Source: JAJYIW01 sp963781665 (GTDB taxonomy: Bacteria > Chloroflexota > Anaerolineae > Anaerolineales > Anaerolineaceae). From it: a stretch of 64,000 nucleotides of DNA. Position 1 is the stretch's first letter. Each line of letters opens with the position of its first letter. The position numbers were made by a program, and so were the translations under genes. Shown piece after piece: positions 47,522 through 55,923 of the stretch. The notes under the pieces are model-generated. The model had not been told where the DNA came from. It worked only from the letters and a program-made list of their open reading frames with translations, and made no database searches. The stretch covers positions 2,604,001 to 2,668,000 of the forward strand of contig CAWAGA010000002.1 of NCBI GenBank assembly GCA_963781665.1. The letters run 5' to 3'.

Positions 47522-48388
47522 ATGCGGATTACGGTCGCCAGCGGGAAGGGCGGGACGGGCAAGACCACAGTTGCCACCAGCCTGGCATTGAGCCTGGCCG
47601 CGAACGCTGCGAGTTTCCCCCCGCTTTTCCTGGATTGCGATGTGGAAGCGCCGAATGCCCATCTTTACTTAAAACCTGTTTTTGAAAATCACAAAGATGT
47701 CAGCCTTCTGATTCCAAGCATCGACGAATCCAAATGCACAAGCTGTGGTAAATGCGCAGAGGTGTGCGAATATCATGCGATAGCCGTGCTCGGGAAAAAG
47801 GTGATGGTATTTCCGCAGCTCTGCCACGGTTGCGGCAGTTGTACGTTAGTTTGCCCGGCTAATGCTATCGATGAAGTACCCGACAACATTGGAGTCCTTG
47901 AGTCTGGTCCAACACGCTCGGGCATCAACTTTTTGCATGGTATTCTGAATGTCGGGGAGCCCATGGCAGTCCCGGTGATCCGACAACTTAATAAGTGGGT
48001 TACACCTGTACCTGGTCAGGTCGTGATCGTGGACGTGCCTCCGGGCACTTCATGCCCTGTGGTTGAGTCAGTACGAAATGCCGATTTTTTGCTGCTGGTG
48101 ACAGAACCAACACCGTTTGGTTTGCATGACCTCAAATTAGCTGCCCAAGTCGCAAATGAGTTAAAAATTCCTGCCGGTGTAATCATCAACCGGGGTGGCA
48201 TTGGGGACGCTGGTGTTGAAGATTTTTGTGTAATGGAGGGTCTGCCTATTCTGATGCGAATACCTTTCGATCGCGCGATCGCCGAGGGAACCGCGCAAGG
48301 GCAAACTCTTATTGAAATTTACCCAGAATATACACTGCTGTTCCAGCAGTTGTTGGCTGAGATGAGCAGAATCGTGGACCAACAATGA
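47522..48388 (+). CDS. MinD-type ATPase with inserted ferredoxin domain (first)
   Basis: 288 residues. Deviant Walker A VASGKGGTGKTTVATSL at the start; two 4Fe-4S motifs inserted at about residues 60-100 (CTSCGKCAEVCEYHAI and CHGCGSCTLVCPANAI); then the switch region VIVDVPPGTSCPVVESV and TEPTPFGLHDLKLA. This P-loop group is predicted to couple ATP use to electron or cluster transfer in cofactor assembly. It overlaps the next gene by four bases (ATGA), and the two products are sequence-related, so a heterodimer is likely (inference). Confidence 0.9.
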   Translation: MRITVASGKGGTGKTTVATSLALSLAANAASFPPLFLDCDVEAPNAHLYLKPVFENHKDVSLLIPSIDESKCTSCGKCAEVCEYHAIAVLGKKVMVFPQLCHGCGSCTLVCPANAIDEVPDNIGVLESGPTRSGINFLHGILNVGEPMAVPVIRQLNKWVTPVPGQVVIVDVPPGTSCPVVESVRNADFLLLVTEPTPFGLHDLKLAAQVANELKIPAGVIINRGGIGDAGVEDFCVMEGLPILMRIPFDRAIAEGTAQGQTLIEIYPEYTLLFQQLLAEMSRIVDQQ

Positions 48389-49305
48389 AACAATTAGTGA
48401 TTTTAAGTGGTAAGGGCGGCACAGGCAAAACAAGCATCACGGCATCTTTTGCCCATCTTGCTCACACCGTTTCTGTTCGGGCAGTGCTCGCGGATGCGGA
48501 TGTGGACGCGGCGAATTTGGAATTGGTATTGTCGCCACATGTTTTGGAAGAACACGATTTTATCGGTGGAAAAATAGCATGGATCGACCCTCAAAAATGT
48601 GAAGGTTGTGGTTTATGCAAACAGGTATGTCGCTTTGATGCGATTGCTGTTCAAGAGGACAAATATCAGGTGGATCCGATTGCCTGCGATGGCTGTGCTG
48701 CTTGCGTGCATCAATGCCCAACCAGTGCAATCAGGATGGAACCACAGTTGGCCGGTCATTGGTTCCGTTCAGAAAGTCATTATGGCCCACTTTTCCATGC
48801 AGCGTTACGTCCCGCCCAAGAGAATTCGGGGAAACTTGTCACAATGGTCAAGCAACAAGCACGCCTGCTTGCGATGGACGGGAAATATCCACTCATCATT
48901 GTAGATGGCCCGCCTGGCATTGGTTGTCCGGTGATCTCTGCCGTTTCAGGGGCAAGTATGGCGTTGATTGTCACCGAGCCTACGGTAGCTGGCGTTCATG
49001 ATATGGAACGAGCCTTACAAATGACGCGGCATTTCAATATTCCATCCGCGGTGTGCATTAATAAGTGCGATATTTTTGGAGAAGGCGCCGCCCAAATTAA
49101 GGCTTACTGCCTTGATCAAAAGATTGCAGTGATTGGACAAATTCCATTTGATCCAAATGTAACCAAAGCAATGGTGAATGGTGAGCCGGTGACAGCTTAT
49201 CGAACCGCTTCTCCTGCCAGCATGGAGATCAATGGGTTGTGGAAGAATTTGGTAAGCATCATGCTGGCAGATGAGATCGGAAGCGCCGGGTTTGAGCGGC
49301 GTTGA
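48385..49305 (+). CDS. MinD-type ATPase with inserted ferredoxin domain (second)
   Basis: 306 residues. Walker A VILSGKGGTGKTSITASF, inserted ferredoxin pair CEGCGLCKQVCRFDAI and CDGCAACVHQCPTSAI, then IIVDGPPGIGCPVISAVSGA and TEPTVAGVHDMERAL. Paralogue and partner of the preceding gene with ATGA coupling. Both keep all eight cluster Cys. It is followed after 24 bases by the Mrp gene. Confidence 0.9.
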   Translation: MKQLVILSGKGGTGKTSITASFAHLAHTVSVRAVLADADVDAANLELVLSPHVLEEHDFIGGKIAWIDPQKCEGCGLCKQVCRFDAIAVQEDKYQVDPIACDGCAACVHQCPTSAIRMEPQLAGHWFRSESHYGPLFHAALRPAQENSGKLVTMVKQQARLLAMDGKYPLIIVDGPPGIGCPVISAVSGASMALIVTEPTVAGVHDMERALQMTRHFNIPSAVCINKCDIFGEGAAQIKAYCLDQKIAVIGQIPFDPNVTKAMVNGEPVTAYRTASPASMEINGLWKNLVSIMLADEIGSAGFERR

Positions 49306-49329
49306 ATATAGAAAAGGAAATCATCAGGA

Positions 49330-50163
49330 ATGAACACAACAACTGACCAGGAACGCAAGGTTGTTCGGGCAAATCTGACCGAGGGCACTGCTGTACAATA
49401 CAACCACATCGAGAATGTTGTGGCCGTGATGAGCGGTAAGGGTGGGGTGGGAAAATCGTTTGTCACAGGACTACTGGCGAATGCACTTGCTAGAGAAGGA
49501 TATTCGGTAGGCATCCTCGACGCGGATATTACGGGTCCCAGTATTCCGATGTTATTTGGGCTGCATGGCCCGGTAGAGCTTGGGGAAATTGGAATGGAAC
49601 CTCTCCAAAGCCGATCGGGAATCAAGGTTATCTCCATGAATTTACTACTCTCCAGTGAAGACCAACCCGTGATCTGGCGCGGTCCTATGATCAGCAAAGC
49701 CATCAAGCAGCTTTGGGGAGATGTCGAGTGGGGCACTCTAGACTACCTGCTGGTTGATTTACCACCCGGAACATCCGATGCGACTCTGACCATCATGCAG
49801 TCGCTTCCTGTTAGGAGCCTTGTGATGGTCACGACACCGCAAGGTCTCGCAGGTCTAATTGTGCGAAAAACAGTGCATATGGCGCAAAGCATTGGGGTGC
49901 CTATCGCCGGAGTTGTAGAAAACATGGCTTATTTTGTCTGTCCAGAATGTGGCAGGCGCCATAATATATTTGGTGATAGCCACGCAAAGGAAGTTGCCGA
50001 GACTGCCAACGCACTTCTGCTAGCCCAACTTCCCATGGATCCACAGATATCCACCTTGTGTGATACTGGAAAAATCGGAGATGTGAATATTGTCGGCATT
50101 CCCGAATTCTTGAAAGCCTTCCTCAAGGCTATGCAGGTTCTACCGGGGAAGAAAAATGAGTGA
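49330..50163 (+). CDS. Mrp/NBP35-type iron-sulfur carrier ATPase
   Basis: 277 residues. Walker A VMSGKGGVGKSFVTGLLANA, then LDADITGPSIPMLFG, LLVDLPPGTSDATLTIMQSL and GVVENMAYFVCPECGRRHNI with the CxxC that holds the bridging cluster in Mrp/ApbC dimers. It moves 4Fe-4S clusters to target proteins. The 3' end overlaps the MIP18-like gene by eight bases. It has a paralogue at 50599 that lacks the CxxC. ATG at 49330 after AGGAAATCATCAGGA. Confidence 0.93.
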   Translation: MNTTTDQERKVVRANLTEGTAVQYNHIENVVAVMSGKGGVGKSFVTGLLANALAREGYSVGILDADITGPSIPMLFGLHGPVELGEIGMEPLQSRSGIKVISMNLLLSSEDQPVIWRGPMISKAIKQLWGDVEWGTLDYLLVDLPPGTSDATLTIMQSLPVRSLVMVTTPQGLAGLIVRKTVHMAQSIGVPIAGVVENMAYFVCPECGRRHNIFGDSHAKEVAETANALLLAQLPMDPQISTLCDTGKIGDVNIVGIPEFLKAFLKAMQVLPGKKNE

Positions 50164-50458
50164 TGTCCAGCAGCTACAATCAACAATTCTTGAGAAACTT
50201 TCCACGGTGATCGACCCGGAGACTGGCGCAGACGTAGTGCGCATGAAACTGGTGGATGAACTGGTGGTGGAGTCAAACGGTCAAGTAACTTTTACGATTC
50301 GACCTTCTTCTCCCCTTTGTCCAATTGCTGTATTCTTGGCAGTTCAGATCAAGAAAGCCGTTGCTGACGTGATTGGGGTTACAGCTCTAACCATTACTGT
50401 AAAGGACTACGTCGAAGCTGAAGCGCTGACCGTCTTGATTAATCAGATGAACCTATAA
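50156..50458 (+). CDS. MIP18/DUF59-family iron-sulfur assembly protein
   Basis: 100 residues: TILEKLSTVIDPETGADVVR, then TFTIRPSSPLCPIAVFLAVQ with the conserved Cys (P-x-C-P), and a C-terminal VTALTITVKDYVEAEAL. In many bacteria this domain is fused to or next to Mrp and helps cluster delivery. It overlaps the Mrp gene by eight bases, which supports a joint role. Confidence 0.9.
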   Translation: MSDVQQLQSTILEKLSTVIDPETGADVVRMKLVDELVVESNGQVTFTIRPSSPLCPIAVFLAVQIKKAVADVIGVTALTITVKDYVEAEALTVLINQMNL

Positions 50459-50494
50459 TTGGCAGTTTCTTTAAAAATTTATAAAAAGAAGAAA

Positions 50495-50587
50495 ATGATG
50501 GGAAATCTTGTGAGTAGCATCCAGAATAATATGCTGGCAGCAATTATGTTCATTGCATTGATTTTTAGTGCAAACACCTCAATCTAA
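50495..50587 (+). CDS. Possible 30-residue hydrophobic peptide
   Basis: An ATG at 50495 opens a 30-codon frame reading GNLVSSIQNNMLAAIMFIAL then IFSANTSI, with AAGAAGAAA upstream. It would be a single hydrophobic helix. There is no family evidence; it may be chance. Confidence 0.2.
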   Translation: MMGNLVSSIQNNMLAAIMFIALIFSANTSI

Positions 50588-50598
50588 GGATAATTGCC

Positions 50599-51939
50599 AT
50601 GAGTACGTTCACTGATATAGATCAAAAATTGGAATCAAAGAAGGATTATAGGCAGACCACTGCAGACCATAATCAAATCAACCATGTAATCGGGGTGATA
50701 AGCGGGAAGGGAGGAGTCGGAAAATCATTTATTACAGGTTTGCTTGCGAGCAATTTAGCAAGGGAGGGTTATCAGGTAGGTATTCTTGACGCAGATTTTA
50801 CAGGGTCGAGTATTCCGTTGATGTTTGGTTTGCATGGCCCTGCAAAGGCTGGTCAATACAGTTTCTTACCCCTGCAAAGCGCTTCGGGCATCAAAATTAT
50901 TTCGACAAATTTACTTTTTTATAATGAAGATCAATCGGTTATTTGGAAAGAATCCTTGGTTGGTGAAGTGGTTAAACAACTTTGGAAGGAAGTTGAGTGG
51001 GGAACTTTAGATTATTTATTGGTCGATATGCCGCCTGCTACTTCAGAGGTTGCTGCTGCAGTCATGCAGTTGCTCCCATTTTTAGGCGTAATAATCGTTA
51101 CCATGCCTCAAGGGTTATCCACAAAAATTGTAAACAGAGCAGTATACATAGTTCAAAAACTTGATGTTCCGATACTTGGCGTGGTTGAAAATATGGCATA
51201 TTATCTCAGCCCCGACACAGGTAAAAAGCAATTTATTTTCGGACAAAACGGGGGTGAATCAGTGGCAAGTATTGCAAAAGCTCCACTTTTGACTCAAATA
51301 CCGCTGGATCCGATCGTGGCAAAACTGTGCTATTCGGGGAAAGTTGAAGAAATCGTGGTGGAAGAAAGTTCGGAGTTTGGTAACTTATTTTTAGCATCGG
51401 TATCCATCCTTGAAGAAAAGACATCGTCTCTTCAATCAAAATCTCTATATGGCGATTTACAAAGTTCATCTATCGGTCGACAGGAGTCTTCGGAGGGAAA
51501 AATCGATGTCGATTTACCCTCATCCTCACAGCCGCAGCAAGTCAAACAACCCTATTCTGATATTGTCATGCATCTGATTCGAAGTAAAGAAAACATGGGT
51601 ACTTTAGATCACCCTGATGCCCAGGGATTTTTCTTGGGAAGTTGCGGTGACCGGATGCAAATTGACCTGCGCATAATTGCTAACAAAATTATTGAATCGA
51701 AATTTGTGGCTGACGGTTGCGGTGTCACCATAGCCTGCGGCAGCATGATTACAAAAATGGCTTGTTCAAAAACAGTGGACCAGGCTGGACAAATCACCCC
51801 TGAAGAATTGTTATCAGTTCTAGGTGGTTTACCAGCAGATCATGAACATTGTGCAGAACTTGCCGTAATGACCCTACGAGAAGCCGTGATAGATGCAATT
51901 GAAGGGCATGGAACCCCGATAAAAGCAAAAGCTTTTTAG
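50599..51939 (+). CDS. Fusion of Mrp-like ATPase and IscU/NifU-type scaffold
   Basis: 446 residues. Residues 1-270 form an Mrp ATPase (VISGKGGVGKSFITGLLASN, LDADFTGSSIPLMFG, LLVDMPPATSEVAAAVMQLL), closely like the gene at 49330, but the CxxC loop reads YYLSPDTGKKQFIFG, so the cluster Cys are gone. After a Ser/Gln-rich linker, residues about 318-440 form an IscU-like scaffold: C349 in GSCGDRMQIDLRI, C374 in ADGCGVTIACGSMITKM and C418 in LPADHEHCAELAVMTL, with spacings 25 and 44, close to IscU. The scaffold may supply the cluster that the ATPase site no longer holds. Intact, separate ribosome binding site (AAGGATAATTGCC). Confidence 0.88.
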   Translation: MSTFTDIDQKLESKKDYRQTTADHNQINHVIGVISGKGGVGKSFITGLLASNLAREGYQVGILDADFTGSSIPLMFGLHGPAKAGQYSFLPLQSASGIKIISTNLLFYNEDQSVIWKESLVGEVVKQLWKEVEWGTLDYLLVDMPPATSEVAAAVMQLLPFLGVIIVTMPQGLSTKIVNRAVYIVQKLDVPILGVVENMAYYLSPDTGKKQFIFGQNGGESVASIAKAPLLTQIPLDPIVAKLCYSGKVEEIVVEESSEFGNLFLASVSILEEKTSSLQSKSLYGDLQSSSIGRQESSEGKIDVDLPSSSQPQQVKQPYSDIVMHLIRSKENMGTLDHPDAQGFFLGSCGDRMQIDLRIIANKIIESKFVADGCGVTIACGSMITKMACSKTVDQAGQITPEELLSVLGGLPADHEHCAELAVMTLREAVIDAIEGHGTPIKAKAF

Positions 51940-51955
51940 GTTAGGATGTACTTAC

Positions 51956-52558
51956 ATGACAATCCGGGCAATTTTAGTGTATCCAGAACACCAAAGCGAA
52001 TTACGCCAGAAAAGTGAAGCAGTAAACCTAAACACTATGTAGTTAAAACAAACAATTGAAGATCTTAAAGAAACATTACTTGTCAGTGATGATGGCATTG
52101 GGCTGGCTGGGCCTCAGATTAACATCCACCAGCGCGTGGTGATTGTTTGTCTGGGCACTGAAGCAGACGGAAAATGGCAAGCGGGACCACCTGAACCGCT
52201 GATCAATCCGCAAATCGTGGAGATGAGTGATGAACGCAAAGATTTTGATGGTTGCTAAATTTTTCCGGGTTTGTACGGAGAGACAGTACGCCCATATCGC
52301 TTACGAGTTGTGGGCATGATTGAACAAGGTCAGCCCTTTAACCGGTTGTTTGAAGGGTTTAATGCTGTGGTGGTCCATCATGAAATTGATCAACTGGATG
52401 GTGTGTTGTTTATTGATCGAATTGAAGGCGTGAATGATTTGTATACAAATCGCGAAAATGAGCGCGGTGAAATAATCAAAGTTCCATACACCGATATTTC
52501 AAGTGGGCATGAAAACCCCGATAGTACCTGCACTCTCATTGGCGGAGACCTGGCATGA
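51956..52558 (+). pseudogene. Peptide deformylase with two in-frame stops
   Basis: All three deformylase motifs are recognisable in one frame: GIGLAGPQ, DGC followed by TAA and FPGLYG (family EGCLS.PG), and HHEIDQLDGVLF with the metal HExxD/H set. TAG interrupts at 52040-52042 and TAA at 52256-52258, the second exactly where CLS should read. The gene is dead as sequenced. Its TGA stop overlaps the DUF89 ATG by four bases. Because the window uses TAA, TAG and TGA as ordinary stops elsewhere, recoding is unlikely. Confidence 0.8.
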
Positions 52559-53433
52559 GAACCTTTTTGGACTGTATTCCCTGCATTTTGCGCCAGACCC
52601 TGGATGCCGCCAGGTTGGTATCCAAGGATCCCACTGTTCATGAAAATATTCTACGCGATGTTCTGGGTTGGGCTGGAGAAATGGACTTAAGTCAATCGCC
52701 TCCTGCAATGGCACAGCGTATCCATCGTCGGCTGCGGGAGATAACCGGGGTGGATGACCCTTACCGTGAAACGAAAGACCTGCAGAATTCCATGGCTATG
52801 GAATTAATTTCTACGCTTAAACATGACGTAGAAACTGCCAGTAATCCTCTGCTGATGGCAGCCCGTTTGGCGATTGCCGGGAATATCATCGACATGGGAG
52901 TTAACGGAAATTTCACGGAGTCAGATGTTTGCCAGGCCGTAAATCAAGCTTTGACAGAACCGTTTTTCGGAGAACAGGATAGTTTTCGTCAGGCAATTGC
53001 CAAAGCGGAATCTATCTTGTATATTGCTGATAATGCCGGTGAAATTGCCTTTGACCGATTGCTGATCGAAAAACTATCGCCAGAGCGAGTGACGCTTGTC
53101 GTGCGCGGTGCGCCTGTAATCAACGATGCCACATTAGCCGATGCTCAGGCGGTGGGACTGGATAAAATCGTTGAAATAATCGACAACGGTTCGGATGCTC
53201 CGGGGACTATTATAAGTGATTGTAGTCAGGAATTCCGGCGCCGCTATACCGATGCTGACTTAATCATTGCCAAGGGGCAGGGTAATTTTGAGTCTCTCAA
53301 CACTGAACCTGGAAATCTTTTTTTCTTATTCAAGGTTAAATGTCCTTTGGTCGCAGATCTCGTTAATCAACCGATAGGGACACAAATGTTGGTGCAATCC
53401 AGATCAGGCAAAAATGAACTCACAAATAAATAA
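52555..53433 (+). CDS. DUF89/ARMT1-like metal-dependent phosphatase
   Basis: 292 residues: N-terminal DCIPCILRQTLDAARLVSKD with a CxxC, then SILYIADNAGEIAFDRLLIE (D-N catalytic region), VVRGAPVINDATLADAQAVG and IAKGQGNFESLNTEPGNLFF. DUF89 proteins are metal-dependent phosphatases thought to clean up damaged metabolites. Overlaps the deformylase stop (ATGA) and the YggS start. Substrate not known. Confidence 0.87.
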   Translation: MRTFLDCIPCILRQTLDAARLVSKDPTVHENILRDVLGWAGEMDLSQSPPAMAQRIHRRLREITGVDDPYRETKDLQNSMAMELISTLKHDVETASNPLLMAARLAIAGNIIDMGVNGNFTESDVCQAVNQALTEPFFGEQDSFRQAIAKAESILYIADNAGEIAFDRLLIEKLSPERVTLVVRGAPVINDATLADAQAVGLDKIVEIIDNGSDAPGTIISDCSQEFRRRYTDADLIIAKGQGNFESLNTEPGNLFFLFKVKCPLVADLVNQPIGTQMLVQSRSGKNELTNK

Positions 53434-54079
53434 AATTGCTGAATCCTTTAGACAAATACTGCACACTATTCCCCCAGGCGTTTTGTTGCTGGCAGCGGTC
53501 AAGACACGTGCTTTGGAAGAAGTTGAAGCAGCCATTCAAGCTGGTGTGACCGATTTTAGTTACAACTATGTGCAAGAGGCATTGCCGATCATTTAGACAA
53601 TTGGCCCTGGGCGAAATGGCATTTGTTCGGTCACTTGCAACAAAATAAAGTGAAAATAGCTGCAGAACATTTCGACATGATAGAAACAGTTGATTCATGG
53701 CACCTTGCCCAAACTAGACCGTTATTGCGAAAATCTTCAGAAAAAGACACCGGTCCTGGTGGAAGTCAACAGCGGTCATGAAGCAAACAAAACCGGCGTC
53801 CTGCCGAAGACAGTGGATGAACTTGTCATTCAGATGAGCACTTTACAGCATCTTCATCTTGAAGGTTTAATGACTATGGGGCCGCGTTTTGGTGACCCAG
53901 AGGGAAGGCGACCTTATTTCAAAGCAATGCATGAGGTTTTCGAACGCATTGCTGCCAGGAATTTGCCCAATATTACAATGCAATTTTTATCGATGGGCAT
54001 GAGCAACAACTATCAAATTGCCATTGAAGAAGGCGCAAACATTGTCCGGATTGGCACCAAGTTATTTGGGGAACGTTAA
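53414..54079 (+). pseudogene. YggS-type PLP-homeostasis protein with two frameshifts
   Basis: Three frames give successive pieces: LLLAAVKTRALEEVEAAIQA with the PLP Lys region (AAVKT), then WAKWHLFGHLQQNKVKIAAE and HFDMIETVDSWHLAQ, then LDRYCENLQKKTPVLVEVNS, LEGLMTMGPRFGDPEGRRPY and QFLSMGMSNNYQIAIEEGAN. The breaks are near 53570-53590 and 53705-53712. Complete in content but not as a frame. It follows DUF89 with overlap and lies just before the radical SAM gene. Confidence 0.78.
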
Positions 54080-54095
54080 GAGGAGAGTGAAAAGC

Positions 54096-55064
54096 ATGAA
54101 ATATGTATTTGGTCCGGTGCCTTCGCGCCGGTTGGGACAATCATTGGGAATTGACCCCGTCCCGCTCAAGACCTGCAACTGGAATTGCGTGTACTGCCAG
54201 CTTGGCCGTACCCGACCACTGACCAATGAACGCAAGAATTTTTTTCCACCCGAAGAAATAATCGATCAGGTGAAAGAAGCCCTGGAAGCTCATAAGCCAG
54301 GGGAAATTGACTGGGTTACTTTTGTCGGCTCAGGAGAGACAACTCTCCATGCCAGCCTTGGCGTTATGATCCGCCGGGTAAAAGTGCTCACAAAGATTCC
54401 GGTAGCGGTCATCACGAATGGCTCTTTATTGTATTTACCTGAGGTTCGTCAGGAGTTGGTAGAGGCAGATGCAGTGCTCCCAACTTTGGATGCAGGTAAT
54501 GCAATACTATATCGCAAGATCAATCGACCCCATCCCGCGATTACTTTTAATCGCATCATAGATGGCCTGATTTCTTTCCGTGAAGCATATCAAGGTAAGT
54601 TGTGGATCGAAGTAATGCTGATAAAAGATATAAATGATACTGAGGTGGAACTTAATAAAATTGCTGCGAAACTTATCTGCATACATCCGGATGAAGTCCA
54701 TATCGTCCTGCCTGACCGCCCACCTTCAGAACCCTGGGTGCGACCCACGGACGAGGAAGGACTTTTACGCGCCCAAGCGATTTTGGGTAATATAGCCAGA
54801 GTTGTTCATCTTGCTGCGGGTACATTTGACCTGAGTGGTTCAGAAGACTTAGTGGATGCAATTGTTGGGATCGTCACCCGTCATCCCATGCGGGAAACAG
54901 AGTTAATAGAAACCCTGGCCCATTGGTCACAAGAAAATGTCGTTGACACATTAAATCGGTTGGAACAGAGCGGGAAAGCTCAAGTGATCAAGCGCTATGG
55001 CGTCCGGTTCTGGAGTGCCATGCCAGCTTTTTATCCGACCAATGGAACGGATTTGGGTGGTTAA
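54096..55064 (+). CDS. Radical SAM protein (COG0731-type)
   Basis: 322 residues. KYVFGPVPSRRLGQSLGIDP opens the protein, and CNWNCVYCQ is the CxxxCxxC cluster site. GSGETTLHASLG and VITNGSLLYLPEVRQELVEA are SAM-binding and barrel segments. The last 70 residues look like a winged helix (ETLAHWSQENVVDTLNRLEQ). GAGGAGAGTGAAAAGC selects the ATG at 54096 over longer frames. The family includes Fe-S oxidoreductases of unknown substrate; it may modify a cofactor or protein of this island. Confidence 0.86.
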   Translation: MKYVFGPVPSRRLGQSLGIDPVPLKTCNWNCVYCQLGRTRPLTNERKNFFPPEEIIDQVKEALEAHKPGEIDWVTFVGSGETTLHASLGVMIRRVKVLTKIPVAVITNGSLLYLPEVRQELVEADAVLPTLDAGNAILYRKINRPHPAITFNRIIDGLISFREAYQGKLWIEVMLIKDINDTEVELNKIAAKLICIHPDEVHIVLPDRPPSEPWVRPTDEEGLLRAQAILGNIARVVHLAAGTFDLSGSEDLVDAIVGIVTRHPMRETELIETLAHWSQENVVDTLNRLEQSGKAQVIKRYGVRFWSAMPAFYPTNGTDLGG

Positions 55065-55103
55065 ATACGAATCGTATAAATTCACAAAGACGAGGATTCT
55101 ACT

Positions 55104-55920
55104 ATGTCTAAATTCTCTATAGACGTCTTAAAAAAATATGTGCGTCCATTTATCGAGACTAATGACCCGGATGTAATTCCGGGATCTATTTTGGCGAAGA
55201 TATAGCGCAGACACGAATTGAAAATGGGATGCTAGTCTCACATGTTGACCCTATTGTTGGGGCGGTCAAGGATCTTGTTTGGCCAGCTGTTCATGTTGCC
55301 TGCAACGATGTAGAGACGAGTGGGACACCACCTCGTTGGGTTTTATTGCTCGTATTGGTGCCACACAAAGAAGACGAACATCTTCTTGAGGAAATAATGC
55401 GCGATGCAGGGTGGGCCGCAGATGAGATTGGCGTCTCGATCATTGAGGGACATACAGGATACTCATCTAACTTATCCAGACCACTTGTAGCAGTTACTGC
55501 TTTGGGAACTTTATCCAATCAGAACTCCTGTTCTTACGAAAGGGGCTCATATTGGTGACCATCTATTTATCACGAAAGGCATTGCCCTGGAAGGGACAGC
55601 TATCCTGGCGAATGATTTTGCTAATACCGCAAGTCAATTTGGTTTATGTGACCAGGAGCTTACAAAAGCGAGAGAGTTAATAAAGGGAGTCAGCATTATT
55701 CCAGAAGCGCTCATTTTGGCTAGCCAAGGCGCCACTGCAATGCATGATGTGACACGCGATGGATTGTTGGAAACCCTTTTAGAGGTGGCGAAGTTATCCG
55801 GGGTAGGGATGAAGGTGGATGCTAGTCATATCCCTATATTACTGTAGTATCCCGTTTTTCCAAAGCATTCCAATTTGACCCGCTCAAGATGATTTCCTCG
55901 GTAACCCTGGTGGCTACAAT
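55104..55920 (+). pseudogene. AIR synthase-related (HypE/PurM-like) protein, cut by an IS
   Basis: Starts SKFSIDVLKKYVRPFIETND. A T missing at 55189-55192 breaks the frame; restored, it reads GSIFGEDIAQTRIENGMLVS and continues VDPIVGAVKDLVWPAVHVAC, SGTPPRWVLLLVLVPHKEDE, then after a second break near 55515 TPVLTKGAHIGDHLFITKGI and ALEGTAILANDFANTASQFG. At 55860-55918 SRFSKAFQFDPLKMISSVTL is the usual late motif; then the IS copy B end begins. Such proteins bind ATP and act in purine, thiamine or hydrogenase-cofactor chemistry. The gene is truncated and frameshifted. Confidence 0.75.
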
Positions 55921-55923
55921 CCC

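Noticed and set aside
51956..52558. Stop-codon recoding in the deformylase gene
   Set aside because: TAA, TAG and TGA all end intact genes in the window, and one stop falls in the catalytic motif, so loss of function is simpler.
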